From Streptomyces noursei (GTDB lineage: Bacteria; Actinomycetota; Actinomycetes; Streptomycetales; Streptomycetaceae), in the NCBI RefSeq assembly GCF_016917755.1, contig NZ_CP070326.1:3534001-3598000 (forward strand): DNA of 64,000 nucleotides, written 5' to 3'. The translations under genes were made by a program, and so were the position numbers. Shown one piece after another: positions 50,259 through 58,955 of this stretch (positions are counted from its first letter, which is position 1; the number at the start of each line of letters is the position of its first letter). The notes below the pieces were generated by a model. The model did no database searches, had not been told where the DNA came from, and was given only the letters and a program-made list of their open reading frames with translations.

Positions 50259-50350
50259 GGGGGGTGCTCTGTCCCCTTTGAGGGGTTGCCGGTCCCCTGA
50301 GGCGGTCCCGTGTCCCCTGTGTGTCCCCTGGATCTTGGTCTGAACGAATG

Positions 50351-50386
50351 AACGGGGGTCACCACGCTGGTGTGGTGACCCCCGTT
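50351..50386. terminator. Perfect 15-bp hairpin at the right end of the island
   Basis: AACGGGGGTCACCAC (50351-50365), loop GCTGGT, then GTGGTGACCCCCGTT (50372-50386). It is 93 bases after the fragment's stop and 45 bases before the tRNA, so it could stop transcription from both sides. Confidence 0.8.
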
Positions 50387-50430
50387 CTAACGTTTCTGCA
50401 GGTAGAAGGTTCTTCTATATACCTGCTCCG

Positions 50431-50507
50431 TGGTGGGGCGGGTGGGACTCGAACCCACGGCCGACGGATTATGAGTCCGCTGCTCTAACCGGCTGAGCTA
50501 CCGCCCC
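50431..50507 (-). tRNA. tRNA with anticodon CAT (elongator Met or Ile2)
   Basis: The acceptor GGGGCGG pairs with CCGCCCC; the D arm is AGCTCAGCCGGTTAGAGC, the anticodon loop CTCATAA, and the T loop GGTTCGAGTCC. CCA is encoded (50431-50433). The CAT anticodon fits elongator Met or lysidine-modified Ile2. It lies at the edge of the accessory island and could be its integration target. Confidence 0.92.
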
Positions 50508-50655
50508 TCACGGCGCGTCGCGCACATTTGTGCGCGCCGTCTGCCGCAGCATAGCCGCTCATACGATCTGCTGCCCGTGCGGGCTGCCGTCCGGCGACCT
50601 TGCACGTCCAAGAGGACTTCGATCACCCCGGGTTCGGTTCCCGGACATAAGAAAA

Positions 50656-50675
50656 AGGACCCCTCCCGGGGTCCT
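50656..50675 (-). terminator. Hairpin after the tRNA-Asn genes
   Basis: AGGACCCC (50656-50663), loop TCCC, GGGGTCCT (50668-50675). On the minus strand it is followed by TTTTTC, a U-tract, so it terminates the tRNA transcript. Confidence 0.8.
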
Positions 50676-50686
50676 CGTTCCCTCTG

Positions 50687-50759
50687 CTCCCCCGACTGGA
50701 CTCGAACCAGTAACCCTCCGGTTAACAGCCGAATGCTCTGCCAATTGAGCTACAGGGGA
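50687..50759 (-). tRNA. tRNA-Asn (GTT), copy 1
   Basis: TCCCCTG acceptor pairs with CGGGGGA, discriminator G, D arm AGCTCAATTGGCAGAGC, loop CTGTTAA with anticodon GTT, T arm GGTTCGAGTCC. CCA is not encoded. Confidence 0.95.
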
Positions 50760-50764
50760 TTGAG

Positions 50765-50837
50765 CTCCCCCGACTGGACTCGAACCAGTAACCTGCCGGT
50801 TAACAGCCGGCTGCTCTGCCAATTGAGCTACAGGGGA
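50765..50837 (-). tRNA. tRNA-Asn (GTT), copy 2
   Basis: Same as copy 1 except for the anticodon stem (GCCGGC against TTCGGC type pairs) and neighbouring bases. Five bases separate the two genes, so both come from one transcript. Confidence 0.95.
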
Positions 50838-51052
50838 TTGCTCTGCTTGCCTCGAATGCATCGCTGTCCGGGGCTCCGGACGGCGGGCGCTCGCTGCGAC
50901 ACATACATTAGCGCAAGCAGGGGGGTGCTCCGCCAATCGGTATCCCCGGAGGTCGCCACGGCCGGCTCCGGGGCCGGTGGGCAGGTGCCCAGCCCGGCGT
51001 CCGGTGCCGGCCGGCACCGGACGGGATCGAGCGGCAAGGGAAAGGTGGAGCG

Positions 51053-51352
51053 ATGCGCTACCGGCTCACGTTCATCGCGGGACTGGCGGTGGGATACGTG
51101 CTCGGCACCCGGGCCGGGCGGGAGCGGTACGAGCAGCTCCGCAAGAGTGCCCAGCGGATCGTGCAGAATCCCGCCGTCCGCAATACCGCGGAGTCGGCCG
51201 CACTGGGCGGGCGGCAGGCCGCGTCGAAGGCGTTCGCCGTGGTGTCCGACAAGGTCGGGGACCGGCTGCCGGGCCCGGTGGCCGAGCGGGTGCGGTCGCT
51301 GCGGGAGCAGCGCGCGGCCGACGAGGACGACTGGGGCACCAGCAATACGTGA
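51053..51352 (+). CDS. YtxH-like small membrane-associated protein
   Basis: The 99-residue protein begins MRYRLTFIAGLAVGYVLGTR then AGRERYEQL, the single N-terminal hydrophobic helix with a G-x-x-x-G-T-R-A-G-R turn typical of YtxH-domain/actinobacterial small proteins. An amphipathic region (IVQNPAVRNTAESA, AERVRSLREQRA) follows. GGAAAGG is upstream of the ATG. Expected at the membrane with its charged part in the cytoplasm. The role in the cell is not known. Confidence 0.75.
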   Translation: MRYRLTFIAGLAVGYVLGTRAGRERYEQLRKSAQRIVQNPAVRNTAESAALGGRQAASKAFAVVSDKVGDRLPGPVAERVRSLREQRAADEDDWGTSNT

Positions 51353-51418
51353 GCCCGGGGCCCGGTGGGCAAACCCTGACTCTCTCCCCATGGCGTGCAT
51401 GGGGCATCATCTGGGGCC

Positions 51419-52888
51419 ATGGGGATAGTCGCCGGGTTGGACAGTTCGTCCGAGAGCACACGGATCGTCGTCTGCGATGCGGACACGGGTGCCGTCATCA
51501 GGCAGGGGTACGCGCCGCACCCCGTCGAGAAGGGGCCCGAGGTCGATCCGCAGGCGTGGCTGATGTCGCTCGGCGAGGCCGCGGGGAACGGGCTGCTGGA
51601 GGGCGTCCAGGCGATCGGTGTGGCGGCGCAGCAGCACGGGCTGGTGGCGCTGGACGCCGACGGGAATCCGGTGCGGCCGGCGCTGGTGGGCAACGACAAG
51701 CGGGCGCAGAGCGCGGCGGCGGACCTGGTGGACGCGCTGGGCGGGCGGGCGGCCTGGGCGCAGGCCGTCGGGTCGGTGCCGCAGGCGCAGCACGCGGTGA
51801 CCAAGCTGCGGTGGCTGGCGCGCACCGAGCCGGCGAACGCGGCCCGGATCGCGGAGGTCATGACGCCGCACGACTGGCTGGCCTGGCAGTTGCTGGGCCG
51901 GCCGGCGCGGCGCACGACGGACCGGGGCGGGGCCTCGGCGACCGGCTACTGGTCGGCGGCGACCGGCGCGTACCGGCCGGATCTGGTGGAGCTGGCGCTG
52001 GGGCACCAGGTGCGGCTGCCGGAGGTGCTGGGTCCGTCGGGGACGGCGGGTTTCACGCCGGAGGGGCTGCTGATCTCGGCCGGGACCGGCGAGACCATGG
52101 CCGCCGCCTTCGGGCTGGGGGTCGGGGTGGGCGACGCGGTGGTGTCGCTGGGTGCCTCGGGGTCGGTGTTCGCCATCCACGACGAGGCGCCGGCGGACCC
52201 GTCCGGGACGATCACGTCGTTCGCCGACGCGACCGGGCGGCATCTGCCGGTGGTGCACACCACCAATGCGGTGCGGGTGCTGCGCGGTACCGCGGAGATG
52301 CTGGGGACGGATCTGGCGGGGCTCTCGGAGCTGGCGCTGCAGTCGTCGCCGGGCGCGTACGGGATGGTGCTGCTGCCGTATCTGGAGGGCGAGCGGACGC
52401 CGCATCTGCCGCACACCGCGGGGTCGTTGCACGGGATGCGGCGGGAGAGCATGAAGCCGGAGCATCTGGCGCGGGCGGCCGTGGAGGGCATGCTGTGCGG
52501 GCTCGCGGACGCGCTGGACGTGCTGCGGGCCCGGGGGGTGGCGGTGCGCCGGGTGTTCCTGCTGGGGGCGGCGGCGGAGCTGGGTGCGGTGCAGACGGCC
52601 GCGCCGGGGCTGTTCGGGGCGCAGGTCGTGGTGCCGCAGCCGGCCGAGTACGCGGCGCTGGGCGCGGCCCGGCAGGCGGCGTGGGCGTGGCAGGTGGCGC
52701 ACGGGACGGCCGTCCCGGCCGCCGGTGGGGACGGCGGTGCGGGGTATCCGGAGCCGCCGCGGTGGCCGGCCGCGGCGAGCCAGGTCTTCGAACCGGGCGA
52801 GGAGCTGCCGGTGTGGCAGGCCGTGCGGCAGCAGTACGCGGCGGTGCGGGACGAGGCCCATCCGGGGGCGTTCCAGCGGGAGGGGTGA
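51419..52888 (+). CDS. FGGY-family sugar kinase (xylulokinase-like)
   Basis: The 489-residue protein has the FGGY start GIVAGLDSSSESTRIVVCDA (ATP-binding phosphate loop), the mid region MTPHDWLAWQLLGRPARRTT then DRGGASATGYW with the catalytic-domain Asp, and the second actin-like domain VSLGASGSVFAIHD, LPYLEGERTPHLPHTAGSLH and RVFLLGAAAELGAVQ. It phosphorylates a pentulose or related polyol with ATP in the cytoplasm. It ends 22 bases before the convergent hrdA stop. From memory S. coelicolor has a sugar kinase at this place. The exact sugar is undetermined. Confidence 0.85.
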   Translation: MGIVAGLDSSSESTRIVVCDADTGAVIRQGYAPHPVEKGPEVDPQAWLMSLGEAAGNGLLEGVQAIGVAAQQHGLVALDADGNPVRPALVGNDKRAQSAAADLVDALGGRAAWAQAVGSVPQAQHAVTKLRWLARTEPANAARIAEVMTPHDWLAWQLLGRPARRTTDRGGASATGYWSAATGAYRPDLVELALGHQVRLPEVLGPSGTAGFTPEGLLISAGTGETMAAAFGLGVGVGDAVVSLGASGSVFAIHDEAPADPSGTITSFADATGRHLPVVHTTNAVRVLRGTAEMLGTDLAGLSELALQSSPGAYGMVLLPYLEGERTPHLPHTAGSLHGMRRESMKPEHLARAAVEGMLCGLADALDVLRARGVAVRRVFLLGAAAELGAVQTAAPGLFGAQVVVPQPAEYAALGAARQAAWAWQVAHGTAVPAAGGDGGAGYPEPPRWPAAASQVFEPGEELPVWQAVRQQYAAVRDEAHPGAFQREG

Positions 52889-52910
52889 GTCGCGGGCGGC
52901 CGGTTCGGCC

Positions 52911-54101
52911 TCAGTCGAGGTAGCCGCGGAGCTGGTCGGCGAAGGCGTGGTCGCGGAGTTTTCCGAGGGTCTTGGATTCGATCTGCCGGATGCGTTCGCG
53001 GGTGACGCCGAAGATCCGGCCTATCTCCTCCAGGGTGCGGGGGCGGCCGTCGGCGAGGCCGTAGCGGAGCTGGACGACCTTGCGTTCGCGTTCGCCGAGG
53101 GTGGACAGGACCGCGTCGAGGTGTTCGCGGAGCAGCAGGAACGCGGCGGATTCCACGGGTGAGGCGGCGTCGCCGTCCTCGATGAGGTCGCCGAGGGCGA
53201 CGTCGTCCTCCTCGCCGACGGGGGCGTGCAGGGAGACCGGTTCCTGGGCCAGCCGCAGGACGTCGATGACACGTTCGGGGGTGAGGCCGAGGTGGGCGGC
53301 CACCTCCTCGGGGGTGGGTTCGTAGCCGCGTTCCTGGAGCATCCTGCGCTGGACCCGGACGACGCGGTTGATCAGTTCGACGACGTGGACCGGGACGCGG
53401 ATGGTGCGGGCCTGGTCGGCGAGGGCGCGGGACATCGCCTGGCGGATCCACCAGGTCGCGTAGGTGGAGAACTTGTAGCCGCGGGCGTAGTCGAACTTCT
53501 CGACGGCGCGGATCAGTCCGAGGTTGCCCTCCTGGACGAGGTCGAGCATGGTCAGGCCGCGGCCGACGTAGCGTTTGGCGACGGAGACCACCAGCCGCAG
53601 GTTGGACTCGATCAGGCGGCGTTTGGCGATCCGGCCGCGGACCACCAACGTGTCGAGGTCGTGGGCGAGTTGGGAGTCGAGGTCGGGGGTGCGGGTGAGT
53701 TTCTCCTCGGCGAAGAGGCCGGCTTCGACGCGGCGGGCCAGGTCGACTTCCTCGGCGGCGGTGAGCAGCGGGATCCGGCCGATCTCGCGGAGGTACTGGC
53801 GGAAGAGGTCGGAGGAGGGGCCGCCGGTGTCCGGGCGGGGCGCGGGGTCCGCGGTGTCCGTGGAGTCCGCGGTGTCCGTGGGGTCGGTCGCGTCGGTCGC
53901 GTCGGTCGCGTCGGCCTGTTCAGCGGCGTCGGTCGGGTCCGGGGCGTCGGGGTGCTCCGGGGGGATCTCCGCGGCGAGGAGTTCGGCGGCGGGGGGTTCG
54001 GCCTGCTGCGGCACCGTGACGGGCGCGGTCAGCAGGCCGGTATCGGGCGGGGCGGCCGGTGCGTCGCCGGCAGGTGCGGCGGAGAGGGTCCGGGTCTGCA
54101 C
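52911..54101 (-). CDS. hrdA: RNA polymerase sigma factor of the RpoD/HrdA type
   Basis: The 396-residue group 1/2 sigma-70 factor has region 1.2 (DLFRQYLREIGRIPLLTAAE), 2.1-2.4 (NLRLVVSVAKRYVGRGLTML, GYKFSTYATWWIRQAM), region 3 and 4 (GERERKVVQLRYGLADGRPR, TLEEIGRIFGVTRERIRQIE). The first 95 residues are low-complexity with DATDATDPTDTADS repeats (GTCGGTCGC repeats in DNA) and are probably disordered. Length and position beside dnaG match, as I recall, S. coelicolor HrdA (SCO2465), a non-essential relative of the main factor HrdB. It binds core polymerase and recognises -35/-10 promoters. Confidence 0.82.
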   Translation of the reverse strand: MQTRTLSAAPAGDAPAAPPDTGLLTAPVTVPQQAEPPAAELLAAEIPPEHPDAPDPTDAAEQADATDATDATDPTDTADSTDTADPAPRPDTGGPSSDLFRQYLREIGRIPLLTAAEEVDLARRVEAGLFAEEKLTRTPDLDSQLAHDLDTLVVRGRIAKRRLIESNLRLVVSVAKRYVGRGLTMLDLVQEGNLGLIRAVEKFDYARGYKFSTYATWWIRQAMSRALADQARTIRVPVHVVELINRVVRVQRRMLQERGYEPTPEEVAAHLGLTPERVIDVLRLAQEPVSLHAPVGEEDDVALGDLIEDGDAASPVESAAFLLLREHLDAVLSTLGERERKVVQLRYGLADGRPRTLEEIGRIFGVTRERIRQIESKTLGKLRDHAFADQLRGYLD

Positions 54102-54414
54102 GGGGGCGACCTCCAGGTGATCGCGGCTGGGGCGGCACGAGGACCGGGCGGAGGCGGCCGAGCCGCCGGAGCCGCCGCACGGTCACACGCGGCGGCGCGG
54201 GGGCTCACGGCCCGCACGGCGGCGCGTACGGGCGGATGTGCCGCGCTCCGGGGACTTACGGCACCGCTCCTCAGTGTGGAGTACGACACATGTCCGCCAC
54301 GAGGGGCGTGCGAGCACTTTTTGAGTCCGGTCCGTGACCGAATGGCTACCCGGAGGTGGCGGAGGGGGGCGGCGGGGTTCCCGGGGCGGGTGGGGCGGTC
54401 GTACGGAGTGGGGC
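54102..54414. other. 313-base spacer between dnaG and hrdA
   Basis: It should contain the hrdA promoter and the dnaG terminator. No gene, strong hairpin or convincing -35/-10 pair was found. Confidence 0.4.
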
Positions 54415-56331
54415 TCAGAGGGCGGCGGCGCCGCGTTCGCGGAGGGACTGGCCGTACTGCTGGAGGACCCAGAGTTCGTTCTGGACGGCGGCGAGTTGCT
54501 GGGGGTCGGCGCGCGGGCCCAGCCGCTGGAGGGTCCCGCGGATCTCCGTGACGCGTTGGTTGACGGCGGCGAGGCGGACGGCGACCAACTGGACGCCGGC
54601 GTACGCCTCGTCGGGGTCGCGGCGGGTGTGCAGCGGTTCCACGGCCAGCTCGGTGACCATGGCGCGGACGGTGTCGTCGGGGGCGGCGTCGCGCACCCGG
54701 GCCAGATAGTCGCCGTCGGCGGATCCGGCGGAGGCGCCGCCGGCCTCCTCGATGCACTGCCGGACGACGGCGTACGGGGGTGCGGTGAACTCGTCGGCGC
54801 CGTAGGCGTCGAAGGCCGGGGAGACCAGGTCGGGGCGCTGGAGGGCGAGCTTGAGGAGTTCGCGTTCGACGCGGTGGGCGGGGCTGCGGAGGTTGAGGGC
54901 GGGGCCGCCGGCGCCGGGCGCGGGGCGCTGCGGCTCGGCGGCGGGGGGTGCGTCGTGGCGCTGCGGGCGGCCCTGACCGGGGCCGCCGTCGCGACCGCGC
55001 TCGCGGGCCCAGCGGGCGAGCTGGGCGACTCGGCGGACGACGAACTGGGTGTCCAGGATGCCGAGAATGCCGGCCAACTGGACGGCGGACTCGTGCTGGA
55101 TGGCGCTGTTCTTGATGCGGGCGACGATGGGGGCGGCCTCGTCGAGGGCGGCGGCCCGGCCGACGGGGGTGTCGAGGTTGTGCCGGGAGACGACCTGGCG
55201 GAGCGCGAACTCGAAGAGCGGGGTGCGGGACTCGACGAGGTCGGCGACGGCCTGGTCGCCCTTGGCGAGCCGCAGGTCGCAGGGGTCCATGCCGCCGGGG
55301 GTGATGGCGATGGAGGTCTCGGCGGCGAACTTCTGGTCGTCCTCGAAGGCGCGCAGGGCGGCCTTCTGGCCGGCGGCGTCGCCGTCGAAGGTGAAGACCA
55401 CCTCGGAGCCGGAGTTGTCCATCAGCAGCCGGCGGAGGATCTTGATGTGGCCCTCGCCGAAGGCGGTGCCGCAGGTGGCGATGGCGGTGGTGATCCCGGC
55501 GAGGTGGCAGGCCATGACGTCGGTGTAGCCCTCGACGACCACCGCGCGGCTGCTCTTGGCGATCTCCTTCTTGGCGAGGTCGATGCCGTAGAGGACCTGG
55601 GACTTGCGGTAGAGGGGGGTCTCGGGGGTGTTGAGGTACTTGGGGCCGTTGTCGTCGTCGCGGAGCTTGCGGGCGCCGAAGCCGACGACCTCGCCGGCGA
55701 TGTCGCGGATGGGCCACATCAGGCGGCCGCGGAAGCGGTCGATGGGGCCGCGGCGGCCCTCCTGGGAGAGGCCGGAGAGGACCAGTTCCTTGTCGGTGAA
55801 GCCACGGCCGCGGAGGTAGCGGGTGAGGTGGTCCCAGCCGGCGGGGCTGTAGCCGACGCCGAAGTGCTGGGCGGCGTCCTGGGCGAAGCCGCGCTCGGCG
55901 AGGAACCGCCGGGCGATCTCCGCCTCGGGGCTCTCCAGCTGGTCGGTGTAGTACTGGGCGGCGGCCTTGTGGGCCTCGACCAGGCGGGTGCGCTCGCCCT
56001 GCTGGCGGCCGGGGGTGTAGCCGCCCTCCTCGTAGCGGAGGGTGATGCCGGCCTGGGCGGCGAGGCGCTCGATGGTCTCGGCGAAGGAGAGGTGGTCGAT
56101 CTTCATGACGAAGTCGACGGTGTCGCCGCCCTCTTGGCAGCCGAAGCAGTGGTAGAGGCCCTTGGCGGGGCTCACGTGGAAGGACGGGGACTTCTCGTCG
56201 TGGAAGGGGCACAGGCCCTTGAGATTGCCACCGCCGGCGTTGCGGAGCTGGAGGTACTCGGACACGACGGCGTCGATCGGGACCGCGTCCCGTACCGCCT
56301 TCACATCGTCATCGTTGATCCTGCCTGCCAC
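54415..56331 (-). CDS. dnaG: DNA primase
   Basis: The 638-residue protein carries all primase parts: an N-terminal zinc-binding CHC2 domain (LCPFHDEKSPSFHVSPAKG, YHCFGCQEGGD, C-x2-H...C-x2-C), a Toprim RNA polymerase core (VVVEGYTDVMACHLAG with the catalytic Glu, VVFTFDGDAAGQKAALRAF with the metal-binding Asp pair) and a C-terminal helicase-binding domain. It makes RNA primers at the replication fork with DnaB. ATG start at 56331. It stands 75 bases from the preceding dehydratase gene and upstream of hrdA, as in other Streptomyces. Confidence 0.96.
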   Translation of the reverse strand: MAGRINDDDVKAVRDAVPIDAVVSEYLQLRNAGGGNLKGLCPFHDEKSPSFHVSPAKGLYHCFGCQEGGDTVDFVMKIDHLSFAETIERLAAQAGITLRYEEGGYTPGRQQGERTRLVEAHKAAAQYYTDQLESPEAEIARRFLAERGFAQDAAQHFGVGYSPAGWDHLTRYLRGRGFTDKELVLSGLSQEGRRGPIDRFRGRLMWPIRDIAGEVVGFGARKLRDDDNGPKYLNTPETPLYRKSQVLYGIDLAKKEIAKSSRAVVVEGYTDVMACHLAGITTAIATCGTAFGEGHIKILRRLLMDNSGSEVVFTFDGDAAGQKAALRAFEDDQKFAAETSIAITPGGMDPCDLRLAKGDQAVADLVESRTPLFEFALRQVVSRHNLDTPVGRAAALDEAAPIVARIKNSAIQHESAVQLAGILGILDTQFVVRRVAQLARWARERGRDGGPGQGRPQRHDAPPAAEPQRPAPGAGGPALNLRSPAHRVERELLKLALQRPDLVSPAFDAYGADEFTAPPYAVVRQCIEEAGGASAGSADGDYLARVRDAAPDDTVRAMVTELAVEPLHTRRDPDEAYAGVQLVAVRLAAVNQRVTEIRGTLQRLGPRADPQQLAAVQNELWVLQQYGQSLRERGAAAL

Positions 56332-56406
56332 GGGTGAATTCTACGGTGGGGGTCGGACAGTCCCCGGCGGGCGAGTCCCGCCGGGGGCGGGGCGGCGCTG
56401 CCGGGC

Positions 56407-57459
56407 TCAGCCGAGCAGTTCCCGGAAGCGGTCCACGCCGATGTTGCCGCCGGAGACGATCACGCCGGTGCGGGCCGGCCGGGGGTCCCCCGCGGGCCGT
56501 GCGGGCGCCGGCGGAGGGCCCAGGCGGCCGGCGAGCAGGGCGGCCAGGGCGCTGGCGCCGCTGGGCTCGATGACGATCTTGAGGCGTTCGAAGGCGAAGG
56601 CCATGGCGGCGCGGATCTCGTCGTCGGTGACCAGGACCACCGAGTCGACCAGGCGCCGGTTGATCGCGAAGGTCAGCTTGCCGGGGGTCTCGACGGCCTG
56701 GCCGTCGGCGATGGTGCGGGGCACGGGGACGGCGACGCGGTGGCCGGCGGCCAGGGAGCGGCGGGTGTCGTCGCCGGCCTCGGGTTCGACGCCGATCATG
56801 CGGATACCGGGGGCCAGGGCCGTCGCGGCGGTGGCGGCGCCGGCCATCAGTCCGCCGCCGCCGACGGGCACCAGGAGGACGTCGAGCGGGCCGGTCTCCT
56901 CCAGGAGCTCCAGGGCGGTGGTGCCCTGTCCGGCGATGATGTGCGGGTGGTCGTACGGGGGGACGACGGTCAGGCCGCGCTCCTCGGAGATCCGGCGGCT
57001 GATGGCCTCGCGGTCCTCGGTGTAGCGGTCGTAGGTGACGATCTCGGCGCCGTAGCCGGCGGTGGCGTCCCGTTTGGAGCGCGGCGCGTCGGCGGGCATC
57101 ACGATGACGGCGTGGGTGCCGCGTTCCCGGGCGGCGAGGGCCAGGGCCTGGGCGTGGTTGCCGGAGGAGTGGGCGACGACCCCACGGGCGAGCTGCTCGG
57201 GGGTGAGGTGGGAGAGGGCGTGATAGGCGCCGCGGAACTTGAAGGCGCCGGCCCGCTGGAAGTTCTCGCACTTGAGGAACGCCCGGGTACCGGTCCGCGC
57301 GTCAAGGGTGCGGGAGCGCAGCACGGGGGTGCGGTGGGCCACGCCGGAGAGCCGGCGGGCGGCGTCCCGGACGTCGTCGAGGGTGACGCCCGGGGTGCCG
57401 CTTCCGTCGGGGACGGCGCTGCCCTCGGAGCTGGTGGGGCTCGTGTGGCCAGGGGTCAT
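56407..57459 (-). CDS. Threonine/serine dehydratase-like PLP enzyme
   Basis: The 350-residue fold-type II PLP enzyme has the lysine in CENFQRAGAFKFRGAYHAL, the substrate loop VAHSSGNHAQALALAARERG and the phosphate-binding glycines VGGGGLMAGAATAAT. It lacks the C-terminal ACT domain of the feedback-regulated biosynthetic enzyme, so it is the catabolic or threo-3-hydroxyaspartate/serine racemase-like group. It deaminates threonine or serine to 2-oxo acids and ammonia. Start ATG at 57459; 9 bases after the stop of the upstream FAD oxidoreductase, so both form an operon. Confidence 0.85.
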   Translation of the reverse strand: MTPGHTSPTSSEGSAVPDGSGTPGVTLDDVRDAARRLSGVAHRTPVLRSRTLDARTGTRAFLKCENFQRAGAFKFRGAYHALSHLTPEQLARGVVAHSSGNHAQALALAARERGTHAVIVMPADAPRSKRDATAGYGAEIVTYDRYTEDREAISRRISEERGLTVVPPYDHPHIIAGQGTTALELLEETGPLDVLLVPVGGGGLMAGAATAATALAPGIRMIGVEPEAGDDTRRSLAAGHRVAVPVPRTIADGQAVETPGKLTFAINRRLVDSVVLVTDDEIRAAMAFAFERLKIVIEPSGASALAALLAGRLGPPPAPARPAGDPRPARTGVIVSGGNIGVDRFRELLG

Positions 57460-57468
57460 ACCTGCACG

Positions 57469-58731
57469 TTACGGGAGCAATGAGGCCAGCGGAATGGTGG
57501 GATCGGCCAGCCGCTCGGGCGCCAACGGGGCGCCGGCGCGGATGAGTTGCTGGATCTGTTCGGCGACGTCCCAGACGTTGACGTTCATGCCGGCCAGGAC
57601 GCGCCCCTCGCGGAGCCAGAAGGCGATGAACTCCCGCTTGCCGACGTCGCCGCGGCAGACGACCTGGTCGTAGGAGCCGGGCGGGGCGTAGCCGGAGTAC
57701 TCCATGCCGAGGTCGTACTGGTCGGAGAAGAAGTACGGGAGGCGGTCGTAGCTGACGTCCTGGCCGAGCATGGCGCGGGCGGCTGCCGGGCCGCCGTTGA
57801 GGGCGTTGGCCCAGTGCTCGACGCGCAGGCGGGTGTCCAGGAGGGGATGGTCGGCGGCGGCCGCGTCGCCGGCGGCGTAGATGTACGGGTCGGAGGTGCG
57901 CAGCGCGGCGTCCACGGCGATCCCGCCGCCGTCGGCGCGGTCGACGACGTCGAGGCCGGCCTGTTCGGCGAGGGCGGTGCGGGGGGCGGCACCGATGGCG
58001 GCGAGCACGTCGTGGGCGGGGTGCTCCTCGCCGTCGTCGGTGCGGACCGAGACCACCATGCCGTCCTGGCCGACGATCTCGGTGAGGCGGGCGCCGAAGT
58101 GGAAGCGGACGCCGTGATCGCGGTGCAGGTCGGCGAAGAGGGCGCCGAGTTCGGGCCCGAGGATGCCGTGCAGGGGGGTCGGGTCGGGCCCGACGATGGT
58201 GACCTCGGCGCCGTAGGAGCGGGCCGCGGCGGCGACTTCGAGGCCGATCCAGCCGGCGCCTGCGATGACCAGGTGGCCGTTCTCGCGGCCCAGGGAGGCG
58301 AGGACGCCGCGCAGTCGTTCGGCGTGGGCGAGGCGGCGCAGGTGGTGCACGCCGGCCAGGCCGGTGCCGGGGATGTCCAGGCGGCGGGGTTCGGCGCCGG
58401 TGGCCAGCAGCAGCTTGTCGTAGGCGATGAGGGTGCCGTCGCCCAGGCGGACGGTGCGGCCCGCGGGGTCCAGGTGGACGGCGGGCTGGCCCAGGTGGAG
58501 CTCGATCCGGGCCTGGGCGTAGAAGGCGGGTTCGTGGACGAAGACGCTGTCCCGTTCTTCCTTGCCGAGCAGGTACCCCTTGGAGAGCGGGGGGCGCTCG
58601 TAGGGGTGGTCGCGTTCGTCACAGATGAGGATCACCCGGCCGGTGAACCCTTCCCCGCGGAGCGTCTCCGCGGCCTTCGCTCCGGCCAGGCCACCCCCGA
58701 CGATGACGAACGTCTGGTGCGTGTCGACCAC
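57469..58731 (-). CDS. FAD-dependent ferredoxin-reductase-like oxidoreductase
   Basis: The 420-residue protein has an excellent AGGAGGAAG ribosome site before the GTG at 58731. FAD motif TFVIVGGGLAGAKAAETLR, the NAD motif HLVIAGAGWIGLEVAAAARS and the C-terminal IYAAGDAAAADHPL, followed by the VEHWANALNGGPAAARAMLG dimer/cofactor segment, place it in the class III pyridine-nucleotide flavoproteins such as ferredoxin and rubredoxin reductases. It passes electrons from NAD(P)H to a ferredoxin or P450 system; no such gene is adjacent. Cytoplasmic. Confidence 0.9.
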   Translation of the reverse strand: MVDTHQTFVIVGGGLAGAKAAETLRGEGFTGRVILICDERDHPYERPPLSKGYLLGKEERDSVFVHEPAFYAQARIELHLGQPAVHLDPAGRTVRLGDGTLIAYDKLLLATGAEPRRLDIPGTGLAGVHHLRRLAHAERLRGVLASLGRENGHLVIAGAGWIGLEVAAAARSYGAEVTIVGPDPTPLHGILGPELGALFADLHRDHGVRFHFGARLTEIVGQDGMVVSVRTDDGEEHPAHDVLAAIGAAPRTALAEQAGLDVVDRADGGGIAVDAALRTSDPYIYAAGDAAAADHPLLDTRLRVEHWANALNGGPAAARAMLGQDVSYDRLPYFFSDQYDLGMEYSGYAPPGSYDQVVCRGDVGKREFIAFWLREGRVLAGMNVNVWDVAEQIQQLIRAGAPLAPERLADPTIPLASLLP

Positions 58732-58955
58732 TTGCTTCCTCCTCGTTGCGGTGCCGTACGTCCGCGTCAGCGTCCGTGAACGCCCCCGTTGGTGCCCCCC
58801 GTTGGTACCCCCGTTTCCGGTGCCCCCGTTTCCCCTCGCTCCCTTGATGCGTTCGACGGATTTCGGGTTCCCGTGCGTTCGTGCGGGGACGAGCGTCCCG
58901 CACGGAGCGTGAGGGGGGAAGAGGGGCCGCCCCCCTAGGGTCACCCTGGGTTGCC

